From: Bacteroidota bacterium
GTDB taxonomy: Bacteria; Bacteroidota; Bacteroidia; Chitinophagales; Chitinophagaceae
Assembly: GCA_947460175.1 (NCBI GenBank)
Contig: CANHGW010000004.1
Location: forward strand, 41,179-105,178
Reading direction: 5' to 3'
DNA: 64,000 nt
Every line of letters starts with the position of its first letter. Position 1 is the first letter of the stretch. This document shows positions 16,352 through 24,371 of the stretch, one piece after another. A model generated the notes under the pieces. That model saw only the letters and a list, made by a program, of their open reading frames with translations. It made no database searches and had not been told where the DNA came from. The position numbers and the translations under genes are program-made.

Positions 16352-17116
16352 ATGAAGCACCTTCCCAATATTCTTACACTAGGCAATTTATTTTGTGGCT
16401 GTATCGCAATCGCTTTTATTCTTAATTCAGAGCCCTTAAAAATTGATTTAGAGGGTGAACGAGCTTATTGGATTATTGGTAATACACAAGCTTATTATGG
16501 TAGCATCTTCATTATGATTGCAGGTATCCTAGATTTGTTTGATGGTATGGTAGCACGTTGGCTAGGAGTATCTTCTCCATTGGGAAAAGACCTAGATTCT
16601 TTAGCAGATGTTGTATCATTTGGGGTAGCTCCAAGTATGATTATAATGAAAATGCTCTGGGCCGGATGGATGCAATATCCTAATGCCATCGATATTTCAA
16701 TGTTATCGATGAGTCCTGCTTTTTTAATAGCCTGCTTTGGAGCACTCCGATTAGCTCGATTTAATAATTCCCCAGCAACTACAACTTATTTTACTGGTGT
16801 TCCCATTCCAGCTATAGGGCTTACTGTGGCTTCGTTTCCACTTATCAATTTATATAACCCTCTTGGCATAGGACTTTCAATGCAAAATCCATGGATTTTA
16901 TATCTTATAATAGCTGTTTTGTGCTGGTTGATGGTAAGTAAAATCAAATTATTCACCTTAAAATTCAATCAGTTTTCTATAAAAAAGAATTGGGTACAAG
17001 TTGCTTGGATTGGCTTAACCCTTATTTCTTTACCCTTTTTAAAAATATTAGCGATCCCCTTTTCATTTTTACTTTACATCGCACTATCTTTCGCCCATAA
17101 ACCATCAGAAGCATGA
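16352..17116 (+). CDS. pssA: CDP-diacylglycerol-serine O-phosphatidyltransferase
   Basis: This 254-residue membrane enzyme makes phosphatidylserine from CDP-diacylglycerol and serine, the route to phosphatidylethanolamine. The CDP-alcohol phosphatidyltransferase signature DGx2ARx8Gx3Dx3D is complete: D64, G65, A68, R69, G78, D82, D86. Seven or so hydrophobic helices follow, starting with ILTLGNLFCGCIAIAFIL. The start at 16352 is set by the promoter; a TTG five codons upstream lies in the promoter box. The stop overlaps the purS ATG by four bases (ATGA), so the two are translationally coupled. I see no decarboxylase gene nearby. Confidence 0.95.
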   Translation: MKHLPNILTLGNLFCGCIAIAFILNSEPLKIDLEGERAYWIIGNTQAYYGSIFIMIAGILDLFDGMVARWLGVSSPLGKDLDSLADVVSFGVAPSMIIMKMLWAGWMQYPNAIDISMLSMSPAFLIACFGALRLARFNNSPATTTYFTGVPIPAIGLTVASFPLINLYNPLGIGLSMQNPWILYLIIAVLCWLMVSKIKLFTLKFNQFSIKKNWVQVAWIGLTLISLPFLKILAIPFSFLLYIALSFAHKPSEA

Positions 17117-17358
17117 TTTTTACAGCACACGTCAATATAATGCCATTAAAAGAACTTCTTGACCCGCAAGGAAAAGCAGTCAACGAAAGCCTTCATAGCC
17201 TAGGAATTCAGGCAATTCAAAATGTACGCATTGGTAAACATATTACCTTATTCATAGAGGCCGAGACCAAAGAAGCAGCTCATACAATAGCTGACGAAGC
17301 CACTAAAAAAATGCTTTACAATGCTGTAATGGAAAGTTATACAATTACCGTAGAGTAA
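17113..17358 (+). CDS. purS: Phosphoribosylformylglycinamidine synthase subunit PurS
   Basis: This 81-residue protein matches PurS, the small subunit that joins PurL and PurQ in the fourth step of purine synthesis: FTAHVNIMPLKELLDPQGKAV, then SLGIQAIQNVRIGKHITLFIE. The length is normal. It overlaps pssA by four bases, an unexpected partner, so the linkage is likely one of expression only. It converges on nadK: its stop codon (17356-17358) directly abuts the nadK stop codon, with no spacer and no terminator between them. purL and purQ are not in the window. Confidence 0.93.
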   Translation: MIFTAHVNIMPLKELLDPQGKAVNESLHSLGIQAIQNVRIGKHITLFIEAETKEAAHTIADEATKKMLYNAVMESYTITVE

Positions 17359-18237
17359 TTAATTTCTGTGATCCACACCCCAATATAATTTTGTTCGAAG
17401 GGTATTCAAAAAATTTTGCCCTTCGAGACGAATCAAATTAATATGGAAATTTTCTTTTTTTACAGCTAGCGATACAGTACTATCAATAGTTTCAGATCGA
17501 GCATCTAAGGTGCATAAAAAATGATCTGCTCTCCCTTCTATTTCAAATGAAATAATACTATTGTCTGAAATGATAATTGGACGCACATTTAAATTATGAG
17601 GTGCTACTGGTGTAATTACAAAGCTATTTGCCTGAGGAAAAATAACAGGACCTCCGCAACTCAGTGAATACCCTGTAGATCCAGTTGGTGTAGAAACTAT
17701 TAAACCATCAGCCCAATAAGTGCACAAAAACTCTCCATTTAAGTAGGTATGAATTTTAATTAATGAAGAACTATCTTTTCGATGTATAGAAAATTCATTC
17801 AGTGCAAAAGGCGCATCTTGAAACAATGGAATACTCGTATCTAAATGTATCAGGGTTCTAGGATCGAGTATATAAGCGCCCTTGATTAATGAATCAACCG
17901 CAAAACTGATTTCATCGGCCACTGTACTAGCCAGAAAACCAAGTCGACCAAGATTAATACCAAGTATGGGAATATTTTTATCGCCAACATACTTTACAAT
18001 ATCAAGCATGGTGCCATCACCACCAAGACTAAATACAAATTTAACTTTTGCACTGAGTGGCTGTATATCAGAAAACACTTCATACTTTAAAGGCATTTCT
18101 ATTTTGGAATGAAGTCGATTCGCTAAATCTTCGTAGAAAACAGCTGTTATATTATTATCAACAAATAAGGTTACCAATTGCTGAAAAAGAGAAATATCTT
18201 CTTCATCAAATGTTCTGTTGTAAATAGCTATCTGCAT
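17359..18237 (-). CDS. nadK: NAD kinase
   Basis: This 292-residue enzyme phosphorylates NAD+ to NADP+. The GGDG motif is at 72-75 with catalytic D74, followed by the NEF segment ALNEFSIHR and the second conserved block DGLIVSTPTGSTGYSLSCGGP. The length fits the family. It is the last gene of a leftward run of four with gaps of 21, -14 and 3 bases, behind two probable beta-propeller proteins and a POTRA-barrel outer membrane protein. In its region the window also holds other NAD-related genes (RES toxin, ligA, pnuC), but these are not linked in one operon. Confidence 0.96.
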   Translation of the reverse strand: MQIAIYNRTFDEEDISLFQQLVTLFVDNNITAVFYEDLANRLHSKIEMPLKYEVFSDIQPLSAKVKFVFSLGGDGTMLDIVKYVGDKNIPILGINLGRLGFLASTVADEISFAVDSLIKGAYILDPRTLIHLDTSIPLFQDAPFALNEFSIHRKDSSSLIKIHTYLNGEFLCTYWADGLIVSTPTGSTGYSLSCGGPVIFPQANSFVITPVAPHNLNVRPIIISDNSIISFEIEGRADHFLCTLDARSETIDSTVSLAVKKENFHINLIRLEGQNFLNTLRTKLYWGVDHRN

Positions 18238-18240
18238 GTG

Positions 18241-19692
18241 TTATTCTTTAGATCCGTGTAAAAATAAACCATTTTGCATTAAATGATTAAAACTATACTC
18301 AATTCTGAATTTAGCATAATACGAAATTACAATATCCAAGCCTGCTCCATACCCATTTAAAAATCTATTGTTTAAAAAACTATTACCCGGAAATTGATTC
18401 TTTACATAGCCTACGTCATCAAATACTTTTGCATATAATCGAACAGGGATATATTTTATAAATTTCACGATATTCTGTGATATTAATTTGTCCAACAACT
18501 TATATCTTAAATTGGATCTTAAAATGGCATAATGACTACCATCTATAACAAAATATTCATACCCACGTACATATTCGTTTTTGTATCCTAATGCCCTATT
18601 TGTAATATATGGTTGTTTATCATCAAACGACAGTCGGCCTCTGAATACAAACGATGTAGAAAACGCATTGCTTAGCTTTTTATAATATGAAGTTTCATTG
18701 TAAATCATAAATTGGTTGATATCTTTGTCAATACCAAGTCCTTTTTTGGAAATATTAATTCTGAAATCCATTCCATTCGTTGGGTATACCCTCACATCTG
18801 TATTGTTGTACTCGTAATTATACATCAATTCAAAATAATTTACGCGCTTTTTCCCTCCTAAAAAATCTGGGTTTCGATCAAATAAACTCTGTGTGATTGA
18901 AAAAAAATTATAACTCAATTGCAATTCATGAATGGCTACATACTTTTTTCGAAATGTGGTTCCAAATCGTGCTTGAAATTTCTGATAAGGGTATTGTTCA
19001 TTTGAATAGAATAATATTTTATTTGAATCAGTCATGAAATTTATTTCACGACCAGTAGAATAACTTACGCCAAAATTTAATCCATGTTTTAATCCCTTAT
19101 CAATATATGGAATACGATATCCAAGATTAAATACTTTATTGTACCCAACTTGGACAATAGCATTAATCCGTTCATTGCGCCCCCTGAAATTGAGTCTAGT
19201 CAATTCCAATCCAATATTCGTTCGATCTAACCTATGGTTCTCTTCCACCCACCATACATTAATATTTCGATCGGCTAATGAAAAGATAGGGCTTGGCAGC
19301 CAATACAATATCTCAGTAACAGTATATTCAATTTCTATACCACTCGAATCCCATCGATCAATACAATATTCGACTCTTGAAAATAATTGCAAATTTAAAA
19401 TTCTACGTTTGTTAAATTCCAGCAAGGATTCCAACTCATCTGTATTGATTGAATCTCCAGATTGTATACTCATTTCACGTGCTATGATTTTATCTTTTGT
19501 TATCTTATTGCCATAAAAGACAATGTTTTTAATAAATAGCTTTTGAGATTTCTCCTTATCTGATTGAGCATATGCCTTTTTACCACACATTGTCAGCACT
19601 ATGAAAAACAACAACAAAAAATATAGTAGTCGATTCAGAAAAATAGATTTGATACAAAAATAAAGAACTCTCTGTGGATTATCTGTTTTCAT
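18241..19692 (-). CDS. POTRA-domain outer membrane beta-barrel protein (BamA/TamA-like)
   Basis: This 483-residue protein begins with a signal anchor (LLYFLLLFFIVLTMCGKKAYAQ) and one POTRA domain, FIKNIVFYGNKITKDKIIAREM to about residue 120. The rest is a beta-barrel of the Omp85/D15 type, with alternating aromatic strands, FKNEYVRGYEYFVIDG-like turns and a C-terminal FRIEYSFNHL strand. It is shorter than BamA, which carries five POTRA domains, so it is more likely a TamA-like or accessory assembly or transport protein. It overlaps the upstream gene by 14 bases and ends 3 bases before nadK. The exact start could be one of the later hydrophobic-segment codons. Confidence 0.8.
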   Translation of the reverse strand: MKTDNPQRVLYFCIKSIFLNRLLYFLLLFFIVLTMCGKKAYAQSDKEKSQKLFIKNIVFYGNKITKDKIIAREMSIQSGDSINTDELESLLEFNKRRILNLQLFSRVEYCIDRWDSSGIEIEYTVTEILYWLPSPIFSLADRNINVWWVEENHRLDRTNIGLELTRLNFRGRNERINAIVQVGYNKVFNLGYRIPYIDKGLKHGLNFGVSYSTGREINFMTDSNKILFYSNEQYPYQKFQARFGTTFRKKYVAIHELQLSYNFFSITQSLFDRNPDFLGGKKRVNYFELMYNYEYNNTDVRVYPTNGMDFRINISKKGLGIDKDINQFMIYNETSYYKKLSNAFSTSFVFRGRLSFDDKQPYITNRALGYKNEYVRGYEYFVIDGSHYAILRSNLRYKLLDKLISQNIVKFIKYIPVRLYAKVFDDVGYVKNQFPGNSFLNNRFLNGYGAGLDIVISYYAKFRIEYSFNHLMQNGLFLHGSKE

Positions 19693-20479
19693 TTAATTGA
19701 TAAATATCCAATGATTCTTTTCTGAGTATATATACATTGTTACGTTCTGTTCTTACTTGTAAGATATCTTCTTGATTGGGTAATTTCAAAGTTGCTTCAT
19801 TGAATGTTTGTGTATTATAGGAATACAACAATGGATGCTTATAATACACCAAATAACGATTGATGTATTGTACCTCATTTGTAAGAAATGGAAATCCTGA
19901 TTGATAAAATCCAAATTGATCAAACTTTTTTATACCCTGAATACTATCCACGATAAATAATGACCGGTCTTGCTCTACCATAAATACAGGATCAATATTT
20001 TCTTCTATTATATTTTTTAGCGTAGTAGTAAACCGTATAGAAGGCACATCGTCTATCTTCATCAATGTACCACTTACTGGTTCGTACAGCCATATATTCC
20101 CATCGGCAGAATTTGCAATGCAATTCACATTAAACAAGCCTATTAACGGAAGTTTCAGGGTGCTTTTTTTCGTAAGTAATCGATCCAAAATTACTATTTG
20201 GCCATACTCAGAAAAATAAAGCAATACCCTCATAGGATTTGTTGCATCTATTTGCGTTATTTTTCCTTTTTTTATCTCATTAAAAAAGCCTGTACTATCT
20301 CCAATAGAATTGTATCTTATAAATGAATTATCATCTCGAACAATATAAATATTCCCATTGGGGTCAGTTGAAAATAAAGTTGCTTTCACAGGTATAGAAA
20401 ATTTCCATATCAGTGTATCATTCGAAAATGAGTTGAAAGAAAAAAATAGAAAGAAAAAAAACTGGATTAAAAATCTCAT
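19679..20479 (-). CDS. Probable secreted beta-propeller protein, function unknown
   Basis: This 266-residue protein has a strongly hydrophobic N-terminus (MRFLIQFFFFLFFSFNSFSN) that looks like a signal peptide. The mature part repeats a pattern of DPNGNIYIVRDDNSFIRYNSIG and NSADGNIWLYEPVSGTLMKID, the look of NHL- or WD-type propeller blades. There is no enzyme motif. The gene lies between a BNR-like lipoprotein gene 21 bases upstream and the POTRA-barrel gene it overlaps by 14 bases, so the three products may act together at the outer membrane (inference). The name of the family is not known to me. Confidence 0.7.
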   Translation of the reverse strand: MRFLIQFFFFLFFSFNSFSNDTLIWKFSIPVKATLFSTDPNGNIYIVRDDNSFIRYNSIGDSTGFFNEIKKGKITQIDATNPMRVLLYFSEYGQIVILDRLLTKKSTLKLPLIGLFNVNCIANSADGNIWLYEPVSGTLMKIDDVPSIRFTTTLKNIIEENIDPVFMVEQDRSLFIVDSIQGIKKFDQFGFYQSGFPFLTNEVQYINRYLVYYKHPLLYSYNTQTFNEATLKLPNQEDILQVRTERNNVYILRKESLDIYQLNENR

Positions 20480-20500
20480 AATTACTAAACGTAATTCTGA

Positions 20501-21529
20501 CTATCTTAGTGTAGAGTATGTTCCACTTCTTGTAAGCTTCCAGTCCAACCCATTGGTCTCACTGATATACAATCCATGATCGGTAGCACAGAATTGATAA
20601 TAGCGAGCTACATCTGTACGATATACTACACGTTTCCCTTCTACATAACTTACTTTAGCATACCATGGTATACCTGCACTTGTTGACGAAAAATTAGTAG
20701 CATTCATTCTGTATAATCCACCACTGTCAATACCTACATAAAAGGCTTCCGTTCCGAAAGCTTGATTACCAAACAATAATTTGTGACGCTTTGGAATACC
20801 TGGTACTGCAGCCCAATCAGCACCATTATTGGTACTATACTGCACACCATACTTACCAAAGAAATCAATAGCAATCAATGTATCATGTGAATGTGAGAAA
20901 TACCAAGTAGTGTCACGAGGCAAATCGTTAACATTATCAGCCAACATATTTTTCCATGATGCTCCTGGAGCTTTATAGAAATGCAAACTAGAATCATACA
21001 TTAAAAAAAGTGTACCATTATCTAATTGAGTAATGGATGTTGGTGGTTTTGCTGGTGGCATGGCCGTATTCGTAACATCCCAATCCGTTTCAGCTGTAAA
21101 TGTGTAACCCAAATCGGTACTAACTTCTAAACCAGTTTTTGTACACAAATAAACTTTTTTAGCACTCTTATCGTATAAAGCTGAATTAGGATAATAATAT
21201 TTATAAAATTCATCAATGAAATCAAGTGCATGATCATTACTGATTGGAAATGACAATCCATTGTCACGACTTGTATAAAAATTATGTTTCAGATACATGA
21301 TATTAGTATCTGCAACTACTACCTGTCGAATACAAGAATTATCAGTTGGAAACCATGTATTGAAATACAAGGATTCATTGGTTTTATGCAAGGTACCATT
21401 GTATCCTCCAATGAAAAGCACATAAGGTGTTTTCACAGTAGATGAATTGTCAATCTGATTATATTTTTCACAACTGCTCATACCAAGCATCACGACAACA
21501 GCCATCAATAAAGTAATTCGAATCTTCAT
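20501..21529 (-). CDS. Lipoprotein with BNR/sialidase-like beta-propeller
   Basis: This 342-residue protein has a lipoprotein signal (MKIRITLLMAVVVMLGMSSC). The body has BNR/Asp-box-like segments such as STDLGYTFTAETDW, STNNGADWAAVP and SETNGLDWKLTRS, the signs of a sortilin/sialidase-type propeller. Catalytic arginines of true sialidases are not evident, so binding rather than hydrolysis is likely. It is the first gene of the leftward run ending in nadK. Upstream, TTAATTTG on the minus strand near 21555 is a near match to the promoter motif. The substrate or partner is unknown. Confidence 0.78.
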   Translation of the reverse strand: MKIRITLLMAVVVMLGMSSCEKYNQIDNSSTVKTPYVLFIGGYNGTLHKTNESLYFNTWFPTDNSCIRQVVVADTNIMYLKHNFYTSRDNGLSFPISNDHALDFIDEFYKYYYPNSALYDKSAKKVYLCTKTGLEVSTDLGYTFTAETDWDVTNTAMPPAKPPTSITQLDNGTLFLMYDSSLHFYKAPGASWKNMLADNVNDLPRDTTWYFSHSHDTLIAIDFFGKYGVQYSTNNGADWAAVPGIPKRHKLLFGNQAFGTEAFYVGIDSGGLYRMNATNFSSTSAGIPWYAKVSYVEGKRVVYRTDVARYYQFCATDHGLYISETNGLDWKLTRSGTYSTLR

Positions 21530-21678
21530 GTTAGTCTATTAATTGTACAAATTAAGTAAAAAATAAGCATAAATACTATCTCTAATTAATATTTCAATTA
21601 GTTAAATATGCATACATTTACATCTATTAGACGCTAATATACATTAAAACGTTAGAAAATCATTAAAAAAAGGAATAA

Positions 21679-23082
21679 ATGAAAATATCATTTCATGGTG
21701 CTGCCCGAACAGTCACTGGCTCTAAACATCTTATTCATCTTAAAAATGGCAAAAAAGTATTGCTGGATTGCGGTCTTTTTCAAGGCCTAGGCGATGAAAC
21801 ACTTGAACATAATAGTCATTTTGGATTTGATCCAATGGAGGTTGATTATATGATTCTTTCTCATGCGCATATAGACCATTCAGGACTTTTGCCAAAACTA
21901 GTTAAAGAAGGGTTCAAAGGTCCTATTTACTGCACACCTGCAACAGCCGACTTGACCGAAATTCTATTATTAGATTCAGCATTTATTCAGGAGTCCGATG
22001 TGGCTTTTGTAAACAAGCGTCGTGCAGCACAAGGATTACCTTATATTAAGCCTCTCTATACTGTGGCTGACGCCAACAATGTATTTCCATTGTTTAAGGA
22101 AGTTCCTTATGGCGAAGTAACTCATATTGATGATGACATATCATTTCAATATACTGATACTGGTCATATCTTAGGAAGTGCTGCTGTTCATGTTACTATA
22201 CGTGAAGAAGGAAAAGTTACAACTATTACATTCAGTGGAGACGTAGGTCGCTACCGAGATGTGATATTGCGCTCACCTGAGGTTTTCCCTCAATCAGATT
22301 ATATTATTCTTGAAAGTACATATGGCAACTCGCTTCACGAAGACATTGATGGTACAGAAGAACTATTATTGAAGTATATCCAAGAAACTTGTATTGAAAA
22401 TAAAGGCAAGTTGATCATTCCAGCTTTCAGTGTTGGCCGAACCCAAGAAATCCTTTACGCTCTCAACAAGCTAGAAACTCAAGGTCGCTTACCTGATGTT
22501 CCTTATTATGTAGACAGTCCCTTATCAAATAAAACAACTGAAATCGTAAAAAAACATGCTGAGTTGTATAACAAACATGTACAAGAATTAATGAAACATG
22601 ATAAGTTTCCATTTGAATTTAAAGGACTAAAATTCATTACACAAGTAGAAGATTCTAAGCATCTTAATAATCGTAAAGAACCACTAGTAATCATATCTGC
22701 ATCAGGCATGGCCGAAGCAGGCAGAGTCAAACATCATATTGCCAACAATATTGAAAACCCTCGAAATACTATATTAATGACAGGCTTTTGCGAATTTCGC
22801 TCACTCGGGGCTAAACTCATGAGAGGCGAAAAACAAGTGAAAATTTTCAGACAAGAATATGATGTAAAAGCCCAAGTTGCTGCCATTAGAAGTATGAGTG
22901 CTCATGGCGATTACGATGATTTATGTCAATTTTTAGCTTGCCAAAATCCCGAATTAGTCAAAACCTTGTTTATAGTACATGGTGAATATCAAGTTCAAGC
23001 CGAATTCCAACAACGATTGATCAAAAAAGGATTCAAGGATGTTGAAGTTCCAAAAAGACATCAGATGTTTAGATTGGACTAA
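21679..23082 (+). CDS. Beta-CASP metallo-beta-lactamase-fold RNase-like protein
   Basis: This 467-residue protein has the zinc-binding motif SHAHIDH (H62, H64, D66, H67), TGHILGSAAVHV, FSGDVGR, and the beta-CASP and RNA-specificity region: YVDSPLS, IISASGMAEAGRVKHH and the late SAHGDYDDL. Members of this group are RNA exonucleases or endonucleases of the CPSF/YsdA type. There is no signal peptide, so it acts in the cytoplasm. It is transcribed alone, and a purine-rich AAAAAAAGGAATAA lies directly before the ATG, one of the few Shine-Dalgarno-like sites here. RNA cleavage is expected from the family but the substrate is unknown. Confidence 0.88.
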   Translation: MKISFHGAARTVTGSKHLIHLKNGKKVLLDCGLFQGLGDETLEHNSHFGFDPMEVDYMILSHAHIDHSGLLPKLVKEGFKGPIYCTPATADLTEILLLDSAFIQESDVAFVNKRRAAQGLPYIKPLYTVADANNVFPLFKEVPYGEVTHIDDDISFQYTDTGHILGSAAVHVTIREEGKVTTITFSGDVGRYRDVILRSPEVFPQSDYIILESTYGNSLHEDIDGTEELLLKYIQETCIENKGKLIIPAFSVGRTQEILYALNKLETQGRLPDVPYYVDSPLSNKTTEIVKKHAELYNKHVQELMKHDKFPFEFKGLKFITQVEDSKHLNNRKEPLVIISASGMAEAGRVKHHIANNIENPRNTILMTGFCEFRSLGAKLMRGEKQVKIFRQEYDVKAQVAAIRSMSAHGDYDDLCQFLACQNPELVKTLFIVHGEYQVQAEFQQRLIKKGFKDVEVPKRHQMFRLD

Positions 23083-23156
23083 TTTTAAATTAATTATTTT
23101 TTTATATGTTTATTTTAAATGTATAAATTAATGATTATCAAAGATTAATTTTTTTA

Positions 23157-23172
23157 TTGGCACGCATTTTGA
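23157..23172 (+). promoter_or_regulatory. Sigma-54-like promoter upstream of the CoA-binding protein gene
   Basis: TTGGCACG-N4-TTGA has the exact -24/-12 spacing of sigma-54 promoters (first GG at 23159-23160, second at 23171). The -12 GC reads GA here. It lies 28 bases before the ATG. No sigma-54 or activator gene is in the window. Confidence 0.35.
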
Positions 23173-23199
23173 TTTACCATTCTCAGACTTAGTATAAAC

Positions 23200-23574
23200 A
23201 TGAGAACTCAAGATACAATATTGATTTTAGGCGCATCGAACAATCCAGCACGAACTAGCTATATGGCTACTCGATTTTTATCCAACAAAGGTTTTAATCT
23301 TTTTGCAGTTGCCAATCGCAAAGGTCAAATCGATGGCATAACACTCCACGACGATTCAGAATTAGCAACGAATCATCATTCTGATACCATTACCTTATTT
23401 ATAAACGCAGATAGACAAAAGAAGTACTACGATTATATACTTTCTCAAAACCCGAAACGCATTATTTTTAATCCTGGTACTGAAAATCCCGAATTAGAAT
23501 CACTTGCGAAAGCGAATCATATTCAAGTCATTACGGGTTGTACTATTGCATTATTGACAACTGGTTTGTTATAA
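23200..23574 (+). CDS. CoA-binding domain protein
   Basis: This 124-residue protein is a free-standing Rossmann-type CoA-binding domain, like the YccU group: ILILGASNNPARTSYMATRFL near the N-terminus, then the FNPGTENPELESLAK segment and a conserved cysteine in ITGCTIALL. These proteins bind CoA or related nucleotides; in the cell their task is not well defined. It sits alone between the beta-CASP nuclease gene and lspA. The gap upstream has a sigma-54-like element and an A/T-rich stretch rather than the common TAnnTTTG box. Confidence 0.82.
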   Translation: MRTQDTILILGASNNPARTSYMATRFLSNKGFNLFAVANRKGQIDGITLHDDSELATNHHSDTITLFINADRQKKYYDYILSQNPKRIIFNPGTENPELESLAKANHIQVITGCTIALLTTGLL

Positions 23575-23633
23575 TACTTTCATAATTTTTCAATTATAAA
23601 TTAAGTTACATTAGGTGATTCGGCAATTCCCTT

Positions 23634-23641
23634 TATTTTTG
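23634..23641 (+). promoter_or_regulatory. Promoter of lspA
   Basis: TATTTTTG is 14 bases before the GTG start of lspA and matches TAnnTTTG. No clear -33 partner. Confidence 0.5.
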
Positions 23642-23655
23642 CTAAAATAATTTGC

Positions 23656-24309
23656 GTGAAGTTAAAACATGTTATCCTAGTTGTAGTCGCTGTATTGCTA
23701 CTTGATCAATTTTCAAAAATTTATATTAAAACACATTTCTTCTATGGAGAAGAGGTCAATGTGTTAGGCAATTGGTTTCGTTTGCATTTTATAGAAAATG
23801 AAGGCATGGCTTTTGGAATGAAATTTGGCGAACATTATGGAAAATTATTTTTAACACTATTCCGTTTAGTTGCAGTTTGTTGGGGTTTTTATTTTATTCA
23901 AAATACCCTTATCAAAGAAAAGTATTCTAATGGTCTCATATTCTGTGGCGCCTTAGTGCTTGCAGGTGCATTGGGCAATTCGTTTGACAGTGTTTTCTAT
24001 GGCAAACTATTTACAGAAAGCAGTTTTCATTTAGCGCGATTTGTACCTTGGGGACAAGGTTATGGCGAGTTGTTTCATGGCAAAGTAGTTGATATGCTTT
24101 ATTTTCCAATTGCTCAAGGCACTTATCCTACATGGTTTCCTATTTGGGGTGGCGAATCGTTTGAATTTTTCAGGCCTGTATTCAATATTGCTGATGCAGC
24201 TATTTCAACTGGTGTAATTAGTATTTTTGTATTTCAAAAAAATATGTTGAAAAAACACGATGAGCCTATCATAACAAAAACTGAAACTCCTATTTCAGAA
24301 GCTTCGTAA
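23656..24309 (+). CDS. lspA: Lipoprotein signal peptidase (signal peptidase II)
   Basis: This 217-residue inner membrane aspartic protease removes the signal peptide of diacylglyceryl prolipoproteins, of which several are encoded here. Catalytic aspartates are D146 (GKVVDMLYFP) and D180 (FNIADAAIS), and the NEGMAFGM and GALGNSFDSVFYGK blocks are present. Four membrane helices are evident. It is longer than the E. coli enzyme because of an insertion after helix 3 (about residues 115-140), as is typical for Bacteroidota. Translation starts at a GTG, set by the promoter and by the hydrophobic first helix. Confidence 0.95.
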   Translation: MKLKHVILVVVAVLLLDQFSKIYIKTHFFYGEEVNVLGNWFRLHFIENEGMAFGMKFGEHYGKLFLTLFRLVAVCWGFYFIQNTLIKEKYSNGLIFCGALVLAGALGNSFDSVFYGKLFTESSFHLARFVPWGQGYGELFHGKVVDMLYFPIAQGTYPTWFPIWGGESFEFFRPVFNIADAAISTGVISIFVFQKNMLKKHDEPIITKTETPISEAS

Positions 24310-24347
24310 TAAGTCGTTATCATAAAATTAGTTTCAATCACAACTCT

Positions 24348-24355
24348 TACATTTG
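24348..24355 (+). promoter_or_regulatory. Promoter of the M23 peptidase gene
   Basis: TACATTTG lies 16 bases before the ATG at 24372 and fits TAnnTTTG. It probably drives the peptidase, bcp and the zincin gene. Confidence 0.5.
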
Positions 24356-24371
24356 CAAAAAGCAATTTTGC

